NCBI GenBank assembly: GCA_023055505.1
Contig: JALIRH010000004.1
Location: 13,077,368-13,141,367 of the forward strand
Source: Callipepla californica brunnescens
Lineage: Eukaryota > Chordata > Aves > Galliformes > Odontophoridae
Reading direction: 5' to 3'
Length of the DNA: 64,000 bases
Under the pieces are notes generated by a model. It had not been told where the DNA came from, ran no database searches, and saw only the letters and a list, made by a program, of their open reading frames with translations. This document shows, piece after piece, positions 51,101 through 64,000 of this stretch. The position numbers and the translations under genes are program-made. Each line of letters starts with the position of its first letter. Positions within the stretch are counted from its first letter, which is position 1.

Positions 51101-52397
51101 CAGTATCAGGAAGGGATGGGTGTGGGTTCAAACCTCTTATTTAAATAGATGGTGGGTAGGGAGAGTCCCTTTCCTAAGGGACTCACGTGCTTTGCTTTGG
51201 TAGCGTGACCAAGCTGGGAGGGAGGAAGGTAAGAGATGGTAGCTGTAGAGTTAGGCTTTCTTGTTGAGAATTAAGAACTTCCAGTCTCATAAAGTACTTT
51301 ATCGCTTCTCTATTTGCCTCTACATAAGGCATAACAGATGCTTGCCCAAGGCAGGCAGTAAGTCAGTGGCAATGTTCAATAAGAACACCTGGGATTTAGA
51401 TTGCATCTTTACAGTGCTAGTTGTGCATTCTGTAACAGCACTAAAATTCAGAAGGAGAAAGGAAAACATGAGACCAAGTGACAGTAACAACCCAAAGAGA
51501 TATAACCAAATCCTACCTCCTCTCATATTGTTCATATGGCAATGTTGAAATTTAACATAGTTGCAGGGTTTTTTTTTCCACTTTATGTTCCTCCCTGATA
51601 AACCATTAAGTCTTAAACGCACCTCCTCCTCAGATTTTCCCTGTGCAGGAATGGAGGCTAGTCCCATGACTCTTGAAAGCTGTCCTGTTCTTAATACCTC
51701 CTGATGCTTTAGAGACGAACTGATGCGTGTTATCTGTTTTGAGATACTATTATTCAAATGCCTATGTGTTATAACTTCCTTGTATAAATGTGCTCTTTAG
51801 GGAAACAAGAATAAATATATATATACTCCCATAGCTCTTACTACAGGTGTAGAGCCATTGCAGCTTTGTGCCAAGGATTCTTAAAGGATTAATGACAGAA
51901 ATCCCAGTGGCTCAAGATCAGCCTTTTATTGTGAATTGAAAATATAATTTCAGTTTGTTCTTCTACCTTTCAGTTTGTCTTTCTTTTACAACTCAGCTGT
52001 TGGAGTGGACTTCTCATTAGCTTCTCTTCAGGTACCTTACAGCTAGCGTGCCCTTATAAATGAAGGAAAACTATTGGAAGAATTTAAGCTTTCATTTGAT
52101 CCACTAGCTAGGAGGGAAGACTTTAGAGTACTTGTGGCTAAATTGCTTCATTCTCTCCCATTCCGAGCTGCCTGGCTCAACCCACACTGGGAATGATTTC
52201 TGGGAGGTGACCCAACAGTACTCTGGAGTGTGAAAATTGATTTGGAAACTGAATTCTGATGAGGATGAGACAGTGGGGCTGTGGGAAATGCTTACTCATG
52301 ATGTAGAAATGCAAATTGCTAATAAATTATGAGTGCAGGAGAATTAATCCAGTGAAGAATGCTTTTTATCTTGTCAAGGGATGCTAAGAGTTTGAAA
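48107..52397. other. Intergenic, no gene seen
   Basis: An A17 tract is at 48845-48861 and a T15 tract at 49603-49617. A tRNA-promoter-like sequence lies at 51,084-51,135 (see findings). The ORFs, including one of 145 codons on the - strand at 51,320-51,757, have no recognised homology. Confidence 0.55.
48845..48861 (+). repeat. Poly-A tract (17 bases)
   Basis: This is an uninterrupted A17 in intergenic DNA. Confidence 0.8.
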
Positions 52398-52646
52398 CTG
52401 TGCTGCCTAGTGACAAGTCCAGGATAATAGGCACAAACTAGAACACAAAATTCCACTTAAACATGAGAAAGAATTTCTTTACTGTGAGGATTGCAGAGCG
52501 CTGGAACAGATTGGCCAGAGAGGCTGTTGCTCCTTCTTCGGAGGTATTCAAAACCTTCCTGGATACTTTCCTGTGTGACCTATAGTAGGGAACCTAGGTG
52601 GTCTCCAGTGGTCCTTTCCAAGCCCCTATGAATCTGTGATTCTCTG
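52398..52646 (+). mobile_element. CR1 LINE 3' fragment, + orientation
   Basis: It shows 'ataggcacaaactagaacac', 'tttctttactgtgaggattg', 'agagcgctggaacagattgg', 'tggtcctttccaagccccta' and the tail 'tctgtgattctctg'. It is about 250 bp, 5' truncated and moderately diverged. Confidence 0.9.
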
Positions 52647-53332
52647 CTTTCCTTAGACCTCTTAGCAGATGGATCCAGATAGAAGCTTGCTGTTGTTTTG
52701 TGTCCTAGCCTATGGCAGTTTCTTTTGAGACCAGAAAAAAATAGCTTTCTTGTTATCGATCTCAGGTGTGGTCAGCAAAATACAAAGGTAACATGAAGTT
52801 TTGTGAGGGATATAGAAATCCTACATTCTCCCTACACCAGCCAACTGGGACAGGGGAGGGGTAGCTGCCTGGCTAGACCTCTTGCAGTTGTTTTGGAATT
52901 TGGGGTTTTAGCAATAACACCAGCGATAGTTAATGGGCCAAAAGTTACTGCCCACTTAATACAATGAAGATAGCTTTGTGGTGGCAAAGGGAGTGGTATG
53001 TTGATCTGATGTCATAGTTCTATCTCAGCTACAAAAGCTAGAGCTTGGGTGAGGTGAGGCAGGCCCCTTGGAGCAAGGAGCAAATTGTCCCCCGAAGGTT
53101 ACCCAGGGACTGCTGTGACTCAGTTTATCACAGCCAAAGTGACAAAACAAGAACAAAGCTTCCAGACAGCCGCCAGTTGCACAGCTTAGATGGGCACTGC
53201 TCCCAGTGCAGTGCTGATCAGAGCAGTATTGGTCACGGGGATACTGCTGTCTGCTGGTCTTAAAGTTGCTGGCACATGCCCTCTGTGTTTAGATCTGGAT
53301 TTTGGGTATAAGAGGGAACTGTTTTTTATCTT

Positions 53333-53348
53333 TTTATTTATTTATTTA
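53333..53348 (+). repeat. (TTTA)4 microsatellite
   Basis: Four perfect TTTA units lie in intergenic DNA. Confidence 0.75.
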
Positions 53349-55939
53349 TTCTAAACCTTAACACTATGGTAAATGCTCAGTTTGATTCCCCAAAATGATG
53401 CAAGGTTTCATCCACCACTGAATTCCTGAGGAAAGGTTTTTAAGGGCAGAGGAGGACTTTACTGTGCTGGCAGTGACACTGCCCCTCAGCACCTGCTGAG
53501 ACTGCTGTGGCTGGTGCACCCTTCTCAGAGTTTGAGAACATTTCCTGAGGAAATGCATCTAGCTGAAGGTCTTTCAGCCACATCCCTTTTTCTCTCTAGG
53601 GCATAAGAAGAGCCGAGAAAACTGTACTGTACAGGTCCTGAATATTAGCGAAACAGTGATGAGTTTCTCTGTGTGCCTTTCTCAAGGGAACTTGGACGAG
53701 TGATTCAAAGGGCTTTGGGAATGTATTTTTTAATAACACCCCTGGACTGTACTTGCTGGCCTTTGTGTTTGGCTTGACATTTTGTTTACTATAGTGTTTG
53801 TGAAATAGGGACAAGCCATAAACATCCATCCAGCTGCACCTCTGCTATGACATGCTCTGACATGCACAAGTACTTTCAGTGGAAGTGTTCCTGCAGCCAT
53901 CTTAAGAGATCTTTGTGGGTTTTCAAGTCATCCAGTTACGGAGAAAAACAACCATAACATGTTACTGAGGTCACAGGATGAATAAGGCATTATGAATAGT
54001 TGTGCTGGAAACAAAAGCTTTGGTGAATACTTGGTGAGAAATGTGGGGGTTGACAAAAGTTTGTAGACCAGTTCAAAATAATGAAACACTGGGAAAAATG
54101 TTAGCTTGTGGGTTATGTCTGAGTGAATAGAGTTTATTCATGAACGGTTCAGTGTGGGGACTTTGTCCACCCTTATTTCCATCTGAGTCGTGAATCAGTA
54201 TGTCATCCACTTGAAGGTAAATCATTAAGTAAAAAATTTAGAGGAGAGAAAAAAAATCAATATGTCAAGTTTACCCTATGTCCCAGAGAAGTGAGTAATT
54301 GCCTTGTGTTGCTGTAGCAACAGATGGCTCAATCTCTTCAGATTACACTTCTCATCAGCAGTGTCAGGTCTCCTGAGCAGATCATAAATAAATGTGATTA
54401 TATCTTTTTTGCATCAGAAATTTTGCCTACAGATAAAATACCTTTCTTTTCTATGCCCTTTAAAAAAGGGCATATACTAACATGCCCACATAATAACTTG
54501 ACTATTTGCGACAAAGCTTTTTTCCATGTTGTGTCTTACTGTTGATTCACAACTTCCTTCTCGATTCACTGGGCTTTTTTATCTGAAAGGTTCAGTCAGA
54601 TGTGTATTTATAAGGTTTTCTCAAATACAGATTGTAAACATCTGTAGACTCCCAGAAACGATACTGTTTCACAGGTCTGGGCCTGAAACATGGGTGCCGT
54701 ACAACCTGCCTACAGTCTTTCAGAAAGACTATGTTGGAAAGTGAAATATGCTTCAGATTTCCTCAAGATCAACCCCATAGTCTTAAATACACAATCATTC
54801 AGGCTAAGCATCAGCTCTGAAATTATGGGTCCACACATACCTTTCCCTTTTATGATAAATGGCAGAAATATGCTATCATTTTATGTCAGTATGAAGTTAT
54901 ACTATGTATGTTTCTTGGTCCTGTGACACTGTAGCACACTGATCTGTCTTCCTCCCTCTGAGACAGATATTCAAATTTTTTCTTTTTGTCTGATGCATCC
55001 CAATTCAAGTCCACATTGGTCTTCTGGTCACTCCTTTCCCCTTTCTTCCACAAAATAGAGAGCCTTGTCACCTGTTAAGAAATTTCCTGTCAGAAAGGAG
55101 AACTCAGCTGGTAACAGTGATCAGCTGAAGGGATGAATGCTCTCATAACACAAAAGTGCATGCTTAGCAATTAAATATTCAAAAATAACATTGTAGTTGT
55201 TTTTGTGCTTTATGTACAGTATTAAAAATAAAGTAGTCTACCACAGGTAATTTATGAAAGCAGGTAATAATGAGTTCATTATTGCATAGCAAGCCAACGT
55301 TGCAGTCGTGGTTATAGGCCTAGCCAAGGTCTTTGATCTTCTGGTTAATTAATGTATAAATGAAAAGACTTTGGCTTTCATCTCGCATCCATTGGCTAAT
55401 TATCTCAGTAACTGGTCTCACTCAGATCTCAGTCAGTTCTTATTCAAGGACTTACCCTTTCATTTTCCATCCTCTATACAGGCAGTGAGTCACTAGAGTT
55501 GTGATTTATTGTCTGTCCTTGTAAGAGATTTGTTATTTGCACAGCTCTGTCCAAGGGACTCATCTGCTCATGAAAATTTCAGTTGAAACAATTTGAAAAT
55601 ATGAAGTGATGTGGCTATTTACAGTGACACCACTGAATGTAAGTTAGGAGATTTTAAATGGGGAAGCGTAGCACTCAAGAGTTCAGACAATCACAGGGCT
55701 GACCCGTGTATCATGAGAGCATTACTACACAGTCTTTCTGATTTCTTCTTCTCCCGCTCCATCAGAACATGAAACCCATGAGTGAGAATAAGGTTCTGTG
55801 TTAAGAGGGCAAATGAAAAAGCAATGAAGTTGAATTCTGAGGCATAGCTGTTAGAGTTTGTTCTGTCAAAATTAAACAGCAAATTTTCTCTTGCAAAACT
55901 TTGTATCATTTGGAAGCTTCCTATTTGCTCTAAGATCTC

Positions 55940-55959
55940 AAAAAAAAAAAAAAAAAAAA
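55940..55959 (+). repeat. Poly-A tract (20 bases)
   Basis: This is an uninterrupted A20. The sequence upstream shows no gene-derived or SINE-like body that I recognise, and no polyadenylation signal precedes it. Confidence 0.8.
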
Positions 55960-56877
55960 GTTTGGACTTATTCCCAAATGTTGCAAATGGTCATTTCTAT
56001 TTAGATTGTTTTTAGTCAAAGTAGAATGTATGTTATATAAGTGTTTTGCATATCTAAATTAATGAAATCTGATCTGAATTGTTTTTAAATGGTATATTTT
56101 GTTCTATATGTAATCTGTGATTTTTTTACCTTGCATCTCAAAGAAAGATTCACTGTCATCGAAGGAGACCTAACAGATAACTGTAAGACTCTCTAAGCCT
56201 CTCTTTCTCCCTCCTTTTCTAGATCTTTTTTGTTCTATTTGTTATAATAATTCAATGTCAAGTAGGCTAGAAGTTCCAAATCAGGAACTTAATTCTCCCA
56301 AAGATGTTATGTTAGAACATTGAGACATACATCCCACAGCTCCAATTTTAGTTAACTAAATACATTCCTTGAAGAATGATGTTCAGAAGTTAATGAACTG
56401 TTATTTTTTCCCTGTTCACAATTGCACAGGAACAGGTGGCTACTTTTCTTTGAACTTGCACCCTTATGTACATTAGATTTCAAGGAACTTTAGTTCCCCG
56501 TTGTCTAGCATTATTAGAGATGTGGGTAAAGATGTGATATATAGTTTGAAGAAGGAATTAACTCCAAGTAATGTTGCAAAAGGAACATGACAGTGGAGTA
56601 CAACTGAAGCATTCGGATGAACACTGAGGTAAATGACTGGGGTAAACTTCTTTCTAGATTATAAAGAATGGCTAAATAATCTCACAAAGGAAGTGGTACA
56701 AGAACTACCTTTCTGAATGCCTGAGACCATGTAATAAGCTAGTTATGATGGTAGTTTTAATTGCTTCAATTCATGAAATATACTTGATTAACCATCTAAA
56801 TAAGTTTCTTGATCAAACACAACCCGAGAGCCTATATCATCATACTCTGTTTTCTTAACCAACACTGTTTTTCAGCA

Positions 56878-56936
56878 GAAAGTTGGACTAGAGGCTTCCT
56901 GAGGTCCCTTCCAGCTTGAATTATTGTATGAAATAA
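56878..56936 (+). mobile_element. Short CR1 LINE 3' terminal scrap
   Basis: 'agttggactagaggcttcct' followed by 'gaggtcccttccagcttgaa' is the last 60 bases or so of a CR1 element. The tail is decayed to 'ttattgtatgaaa'. Confidence 0.8.
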
Positions 56937-59900
56937 ATACATACAAGTGTACAGCGGTAGTAAAGAAATACAGGAAATGACCACTTGTTATGCAGTCTAT
57001 AAGTTGAAAAATTAAATATTTTCCCATTTTTCACTCTTCTCTCTCCTTATCTGCTTACTTTCCCTCCTCTCTTTCATTCCTTCATAAGTTTGGGGCAAGA
57101 TAATAAAATTTCTCATGCTAGCTGTGTTATGGTCCAAGAACCTGGTGCTTTGTGTACTTTATGTCCATATTCAAAAGTGTTCAGATGTAAGCACACTCTG
57201 CCAGCGACCATTCTGAATAGATCAAGACCAATAACCAAGTGATGTACATGGCATGAATGAACAGCCAATTCACTTTAATTGCAACAGTGAAATCTTCTAA
57301 TACAGAAATCTGCATAAAGACCAGGTCCATTCTTTCTTCTGGATAGGTGTTTCTCTCAGATATGTTGTTGAGGCATTTCTGTGATGTGTGTATGTGTGTA
57401 GGTGCATGGTGAGGCCTCCTGCCTGCTAGATCAACCTGTTCATTTCACTCTTTTTGGAGGATCACCTCCCACTACCAGTGTGATTCCAGGAGACTTCTGC
57501 CTTTTAATATGTCTTCACACTTACGTAGATTTATTTTCACACAAAATAGACCTGTGGAGTTTTCCTGTTGAAACTGTGTGTCAGTAGAAGGATTGGCTAC
57601 AGGGCATGAGACCAGTGGTGGAGATTCCTGAAGAACACAACTCCAGCTCCAAGGCTTTTGCTAGCTAGAAGAAAAGGGAGCAGCTCAAGGAGGGACTCAC
57701 TCCTTTGAAATTCAGGGCAGTGTTGCTGTGGGTCACTGAGTCTAGTTTGCAAGCCACGGAATGAGAATGAGTCCTACTAAAGTCACTCCAATTTTTCTCA
57801 TTCTTTCCTCCCACAGATGCACCATGCCAGGTGCTAAAAGACATTTCAGAAAGGGTATGGGAGAAACCTGGGAGAAGGTTTTTCTTCTTAAAGAAATCAA
57901 GTAATTAATTCTGAGTAATGCAATGTAAAGTAGTAACCCTGTACAGGAATGATGAAGTGCCAGCTTATGTGAGTGTGCCTCACTGTACTACCTGGTATTC
58001 TGTTCACATGGTCATTTTCCAGGATCCATCAGCCTGGTTGTTAAAAGACAGTGCAGCTCTTCAGTGCTTTTTCACTGAACAGTTACATACCTGAATAAAA
58101 TTGGTCCCTTCTCCAGGCAAAAGGAATGTATGTGTACTTTCTGCTGAGGTCGTGCTGAGGTCATCATACTTACCTGCCAGATTTAAGAAGTGGAGAAGTG
58201 AGATAGACACACAGTAAAATGTGTCTGGGTTATATTATAGCTTTTAGTTGTGAGTAGCCTATTTCAAAGACTAATCCAGCAGAACCCTAAGGACAAAGGC
58301 TGAACTTGGGGCATACAAGGATACAGTATGTGTATCTACTGAAAGTTTCATATTTCTATTTAACTGCTAGCAAAGTTGAAGTTTAGTAAGGAAAGGGTGC
58401 ACTGTTTCAATTTCATTATACAAACAAATAAAAGTACTTGCAGTTCCATGGAATTTTAACACAGTTAATCATAAACCTGGTATTTGCATGTCATGGGCAT
58501 TGAGCATTGTGTAGATATTGGAGTTGGGATAAACTGGTTTGGAAAGGTTTACCTGCTATAGCTGTGTTCAAGGGTTAACCCTCACTTACCCCACCAATTC
58601 TGGCAAAGGAAATCCTGTCATGATTGCAAGATTGGAGGATAGCCCATGGACTGTTCATATGTCATGCTGTCTTGCAGGTATCTGCCTGCTTTGAGATGTC
58701 CCCAAAAGATCTGTTCAGGTGTAACTCCTAAGGCCATCTTGAACAATGATGGCTTGGGCTTCTAATGTCTTTTGTACCTATGCAGGTCTTAGATCCCTTC
58801 TTTCACTACTGTTCAGCTATTCCAGCTTTGCGTTATGGCAGACGTATCCACTCCCTGTCTCTAAAGGCAGAAATCATGGAGGCCTGTAATAGCTCTTCTA
58901 AAATGCATGAGTGTACCAATCTGAATGCACTCAGCTCACATTTATGCACCAGGACAGACATATACATAATGAGTTTGTTACTTTATCCCCTCCTCAGTCA
59001 TTCAGTCATGTAATACTCACCCACATGCATGCAAGTATTCATGAAAATGAACTTATACAGAATATTATTACTCTTCAATGTCATGAAGAGCGAGAAGCTT
59101 GGTCATCCACATATTCATGCTGCCATGGGTTCTGTTGGGCGTATTCCTAGTTGAGCAACCCGAGGGAGCAGTGCTGGTGCCATAAATTCCTCATAACTAA
59201 TCAAATCCATAGTCTCACAGTCAGACACCTGGCATCCCAGACAGTCTCCTCTATTCTGCTTGGTCCTGTGTTGTGCTGTCTGTTCTTCAACTGCTTTTGT
59301 TTAATTATTTGCATGGGTTTTTGTGTCTAGGGATGTCCTTGACTCCTTGTGTCTATTTCATTTTGTCACTCTGTGCAGCTTATAAGGGTGACTACCTTGA
59401 AAAATAGCTGATTATGGTGTGAACAGATTAAATGTTCAAGTGTTGCCACTATTACTTTTCATTTCTATTTTACAATCTACTTTGTCTGTCCTTATGACAT
59501 ATAACTGCTCTTTTTGTGGCCTGTTGTGCTTACTTAATCTTCTGCTTTTCCAAAGCATAGAGAAATTACTTATGCTACTCTTAGGTCTCTGCTGGAGATT
59601 ATCTCAGATCAAATCCTCTCTTCTGAGCGGCTTTTGATGTTGGGAGTATCCAAACTGCATGGATTCTTCAAGGGTTTACAAAGAGCCCAGTGAGCTCCTT
59701 ATTAAATTCAGCTTCCTTAAACTGGGAAAACTTTCATTCAAAAAGGAATAGGATTAGAATTGACATGCTGCAGGCGGGATTCACTTATTTGTAGATTTCC
59801 TAAGAGGTTTGACATTATATACTGTATATGAAATGGCAACCTCAAATACTGTGATGCAGAGTCATTGATGAAGGCCTATACTCAGGAATGAACTTGAACA

Positions 59901-62900
59901 TCTGTCCAGCCATTCTAAAGTGCTTACCCCTACTTTTTTTTTTTTTCCCTCTGTAGTTCAACAACAAGGTGTCTCTGTGATGCAAGATCTCTTTCTGATC
60001 TCTCTAATTGTGTTCCAGATCCAATGCCTGAGAGATCAATGGTTCTGACTACAGAGTTACCAATGGTGCTAGCACAAACATCTTCCCATATTCAGCAGAT
60101 CTGGGGAGAGTGAGGTACAGCACTTGTAGGAATGGCTTTGCCTCCTCTGGTCCCTGTAGTTTTACCATGTTGGCAGCTTGTGAATGTACCAGGAAAGGTA
60201 TCTGTGGCCAACTAAAAGTTTATCTTAGTATATTTGTACTCCATGTTTGTGCGTTACTTTGTGCTTGCATTCATGGAAAGATAGTTTTATGTTCTTAAAA
60301 TCAAAAGTTTGATTTGTTTTGATTCCAGCAGCATCAAAATATTTGCTGAGATTGAAACCACAACAGACAGAAAAGACCAATTAGGTCATTTTGCCGTGCC
60401 TGTTGTTTCTTAACATCTGCTATTGCATAAAGCTGTGATGCCTTTTCTCTGAGAAAGCATTCCACAGTATAGGTTCATAATAATCCCCATTTGGGCTTAG
60501 AAATTCTTAATGACAAAACACTCAATCAAAATTTTCTCATCCCCTTTGATGCATGCAGCCCTCTGATAAGAAGAAATGATAATGCATGTCCATCATTTCC
60601 CACAAAAAGAAACGTCACATAAAAGAAGGAAACTTTATGTAACAGATAAATAAGGAGATGATTTTTGGCTCCTGAACAGGCAGTGTGTAAAGCTATGTTC
60701 AAAAATGCTGTTGGATATATATTGTTAAAATCTCATTATTTATTACTTTGAATGTCTATCTCCCCATTTCTCATACCTGTTTACTCCCACCAGCATGAGC
60801 AACAATGGAAGCTCTTGCACAAAGGAGTGGCTGAATGCCATTGCACTGTTACATTGAGTTGGTCGGATCCTCACAATGAGGAAAATGAAACAAATGCGTA
60901 ATTAATAATCCCATATTCTCTTTAAGATTTACAGTTTTTTCTTCAGCATTTGACTACACTATTCTTTTTGCCCTGCTGGTTTATTTTAGCCCTTTGCTAT
61001 TTGTATCTTTCATGGAAAGCTTAACGTGCTCTGTAGTTTTATTTGATTTTCACTTTTTCCTTAGCTCAGGCTTCTATGGTTTTTATCCCAGAATATTTCT
61101 TGCAGATCATGGACAGAATTGCAGTGATCCTTGCAAAGATTCTTGCTTGTTTTTCCTGTAAATAATTAAAGTAACAGAAGTGCTGGATTCAGTGTTTTCT
61201 TCATCTTTGGACAGGCACAATAAGTGAAACCACTGTGGATTTTCTGAGGAAATTGTCTATGCCTCTGTTCTCCTCTGTGAAAAGGAGACCAAAGAGTTGA
61301 GACAGAGCCCCTGTACCAGCAGGAGAAAAAGCAGTGCTTAGGTGATACCTCTGCCTGGCCATTGGCTTTGCTGGGATGAACTTGTGGGGGTTTGCTTTTA
61401 TTAATTCTTCACTGGAGTGTACAGCACCCTTTCCAAGGCACACTTGGTTGTGGAGGACTTCCCATCATGAGAGCATTCAAAACTGAAGAGCTTTGTTAGT
61501 GAACTACTTCCAGTTCATCAGTTGCAGTTTACAGCATGTTGCTGGTCTGACAGATGGGGGACTGTGAGGATGCTGAAGAAATACTAATGGACATGGCTGT
61601 ATAGGCTTAGAAATTGAACCTTCCCAGAATCATGCTCAAAGCTGACACTCTATTGAGGCCATTGCCTAGCTTCTCATTGTTACTACCTTAACTTATAATT
61701 TCACCAAATGGTGACCAACAGAGCTGTAATGAGTTTTGCTTTAGGTTGAATATGTTTAGAAAAATCCGCACAAAATGCTTAAGCTGTTTTCTAGACTGAT
61801 GTCACTGTTTACTTAGATGGAGGTAAAGAAGTGCTCCTTTCCTGGGAAGAAAAAATAATCTGATGGATGAAACTGCTGAGTGCTGAGACCTGAAACAGAT
61901 GAGAGAGTGCTTTCAGTACTTCACGTAGCTACAGAATACCAAGTGCTCTAAATACACGTTCTTAGGCATCTATGAATGGATACCTTGAATTATTTAACAC
62001 CTTCACCTTGATCTTTTTAGAATTCCCATTAAAATAGGGATAATAAATTGCGTTCTCGCTTCATTAGGGCAGCATAGAGATAGATATTTTGGTGCTAATG
62101 CTGTAGTGTTAGTGCTAATGCATTAATATGTACGGCAGTATATTACATTATGTATTAAATGTTTATTTATATTATGAATGTGTTACTATAATACCTGAAA
62201 TACCATGAGGATTAGCACTATAAGAAAACTCATGAGGAAATGAATACAAGTTTTCAGAGCAACTTTGATTCATGTGCAGCAAATAGTGCTGAGGGCCACT
62301 CCCTGAATACATAATGTTGTTCGTTTAACTTTGAATGAGTACCATTTTTGTCTCTGCCCTAAGTACAGTACTGCTTAACTTGTCACAATGTTAATAAGTT
62401 CTACTTTTGTTTTTTTTTCTGTATGCTTTCTGTATTATTTTAGATGTGAAGTGCAAGGGCTGTTGTTTCAACACTGAGTATCCTGTGGGTTAAGTCCAGG
62501 AACAAAAGCCCATCGCGGACCTCTGCCCAATGAACCGAGTACTGCTGTTGGGCCAAATGGGGAACTCATTGGAATATTTGTCTTTTCAGAAGAGTGAATG
62601 TGAACAGGAATTGCCTTTGTTAGCTGTGAACATAGGAAACAAAATGTCTAGTGCCCAAGGAAGCTACAGTGAATGTGGCTCCTCAATGTGGAGTTCATTA
62701 TATAGGCCCTGTTCTGACAAGCTTTAAACTGTCCAAATTTGGATGGATCTTACTGATGGTAGTAAATAGCACATCCTTAACTCAATGGCTAGTTGTGATC
62801 AGTCCTTGCTTCAAACACATAAGTTCCTGAGCTTCCCCCCACCCCCAAAACAAACAAACAAAAAAACAATGGCAGGAGTAGTTTCAACTATTAATACAAA

Positions 62901-64000
62901 GACCAGTATTTTTTCAATTTCTTGGAAACATGTGTATACACTATTAAGGATGAAAATTATCTAAAATATAGTTGCATATGGTTCCCATGGTGGAAAATTC
63001 CTATCTATCTAAACAGCTAAGGGTGAGAGTTCAGAAACCTGTAAAGAAAAATCGTCTGGCAAGCCTAGGTAGTGTGCAACCTTAGTAATAGGTGGCACTT
63101 GCCTATAACATTGAAGCTGTTTGAAAGTAGCTTCTGTTCTGTTCCTTGTGGTTTCTCTGATGTTTTTACAGAAACTGTATTATTTTATAGCAGATTTTAT
63201 GAATTACTTCCGAATTTACTGTAAGAGAATGAAGGCACATCATACATTAAATCCTGATTGCTGGGTATGTCTAACCTACGTATCAGCTTCTTACACTTCT
63301 CTTTTGATATTCCACTGGAATTTAACAAATGAAGCACAGAATAATATCACTGGAAAAAGTAGGAATTATCATACATTTGTTCTCTGTTTTCATCAGGTGT
63401 CAGACATCAATTTAAGGATCTAGACAGATTTAGATAATTTTCTCCATGTTTGATGGTTGCAATTAAATTAATTCTGAGAATCTGTACTGACACTGCTACC
63501 TTACTGTGAATGTGGCCTCATAGCTCTTAATTAGAGAGGTTTTTATGTTTCCTCTGCCATCTAGAATTGTGTGGGGACCAAAATCATGCTAATTTTGTGG
63601 TTCTAGTGCTGCAGAAGAATATGAAGAAGGAGAGGTCTGCCTGTCTCCAAAAGCCATCTGTAATACTCTATGTGCTGAACCACATGTAAGTGTCAAGAAG
63701 CATAATCAGGAGCACGGGGGCAGCATAGCTGGCCTGGTAGGGCAGTAAATTTAAGAAGCCACCACCCTGTGTGGCACCCTGCCTTTGAAAATAGCACACT
63801 ACTAAATAATGCATTCTGGTATGCTGGCCAAGTTAGCCTCACCTTGCCCAGACCTGTTGGTACAATGTGCTTTTTTGTCTGTCTAGAAGTATTCTGGGCC
63901 TTAGCAACCAGTGCTGTCTCTGCCCTTGGGAGCTGAGACAGAAAACGCTTGCAGCCACACAAACAGAAAGTGACATACCAGTCTAAGTACCATATTTGAA
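56937..64000. other. Intergenic, no gene seen (EHF not found)
   Basis: A pyrimidine-rich stretch lies near 57,020-57,080, and a possible old CR1-like fragment at 60,370-60,540. I looked for EHF, the next ETS gene in mammals, and found no PNT or ETS coding motif on either strand. ORFs up to 100 codons look like chance. Confidence 0.55.
60370..60540 (-). mobile_element. Possible ancient CR1/L3-like fragment
   Basis: The + strand shows 'gaccaattaggtcattttgc' and 'tctctgagaaagcattccac', which loosely recall the reversed 3' part of ancient amniote CR1/L3 elements ('attaggtcatctagtcc' and 'ccagaaaggcatccag' class motifs). The match is weak and from memory of the family, so this call is tentative. 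Confidence 0.3.

Larger units (their letters stand above)
52647..56877. other. Intergenic, no gene seen
   Basis: It contains a (TTTA)4 run (53333-53348), an A20 tract (55940-55959) and a pyrimidine-rich stretch near 56,190-56,230. No exons were recognised. Confidence 0.6.

Noticed and set aside
51320..51757. 145-codon - strand ORF with a hydrophobic stretch
   Set aside because: No homology recognised, no splice or promoter context; the hydrophobic segment is a common outcome of T-rich sequence.
55940..55959. A20 tract as the tail of a processed pseudogene
   Set aside because: The sequence upstream resembles no gene and has no polyadenylation signal near the tract.
62440..62730. Acceptor-like T-rich tract plus a 65-codon ORF
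   Set aside because: No homology and no matching donor or neighbouring exon; T-rich tracts ending in AG are frequent in this DNA.
56937..64000. Search for EHF, the ETS gene beyond ELF5 in mammals
   Set aside because: No PNT or ETS coding motif was found on either strand; EHF probably begins beyond the window.

Overview
The window is vertebrate nuclear DNA, most likely from a bird (chicken or a close relative). It is AT-rich with long introns and GT-AG splice sites. It carries many CR1 LINE fragments that end in the bird/reptile type 3' tail (a 'ggttggactagatgatcttt' class motif followed by 'ccttccaacc' and 'ttctgtg'). I see no bacterial, phage, CRISPR or complete retroviral features. Two protein-coding genes can be read exon by exon, and both are vertebrate orthologues.

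Region 1 (1 to about 4,740, + strand) is the 3' part of the catalase gene CAT. Five coding exons give 176 residues and a stop codon at 4243-4245. They include the proximal haem-ligand tyrosine motif RLFAYPDTH and a peroxisomal C-terminus ending SNL. The earlier exons lie upstream of the window.

Region 2 (about 4,750-20,700) is intergenic. It holds a 2.2 kb decayed CR1 LINE (about 7,050-9,284) with recognisable endonuclease and reverse-transcriptase remnants, an older CR1 scrap at 11.1 kb, homopolymer tracts, and one unexplained 207-codon ORF.

Region 3 (about 20,700-31,280, - strand) is ELF5, an epithelial ETS transcription factor. All six coding exons are present and sum to 777 bp (258 residues plus stop), with every phase consistent. 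They encode an N-terminal segment, a Pointed (PNT) domain, a short linker split over two small exons, and an ETS DNA-binding domain. CAT and ELF5 are tail to tail, the same arrangement as on human 11p13. The two stop codons are 17.4 kb apart.

Region 4 (31,280-64,000) lies upstream of ELF5. No further gene could be supported; EHF, the next gene in mammals, has no recognisable exon here. The region contains CR1 fragments (one at 39.7-40.1 kb with an intact C-terminal reading frame), homopolymers, GC-richer blocks that could be regulatory, and a few oddities listed under findings: a tRNA-promoter-like sequence, a cysteine-rich possible exon and a local repeat pair. The ELF5 promoter and untranslated first exon probably lie here but could not be placed.

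I found no convincing new biological system. The strongest unexplained signals are a 14-bp perfect hairpin in the first ELF5 coding intron, the E-box-rich block at 34.9-35.35 kb, and the cysteine-rich candidate exon at 33.5-33.7 kb.
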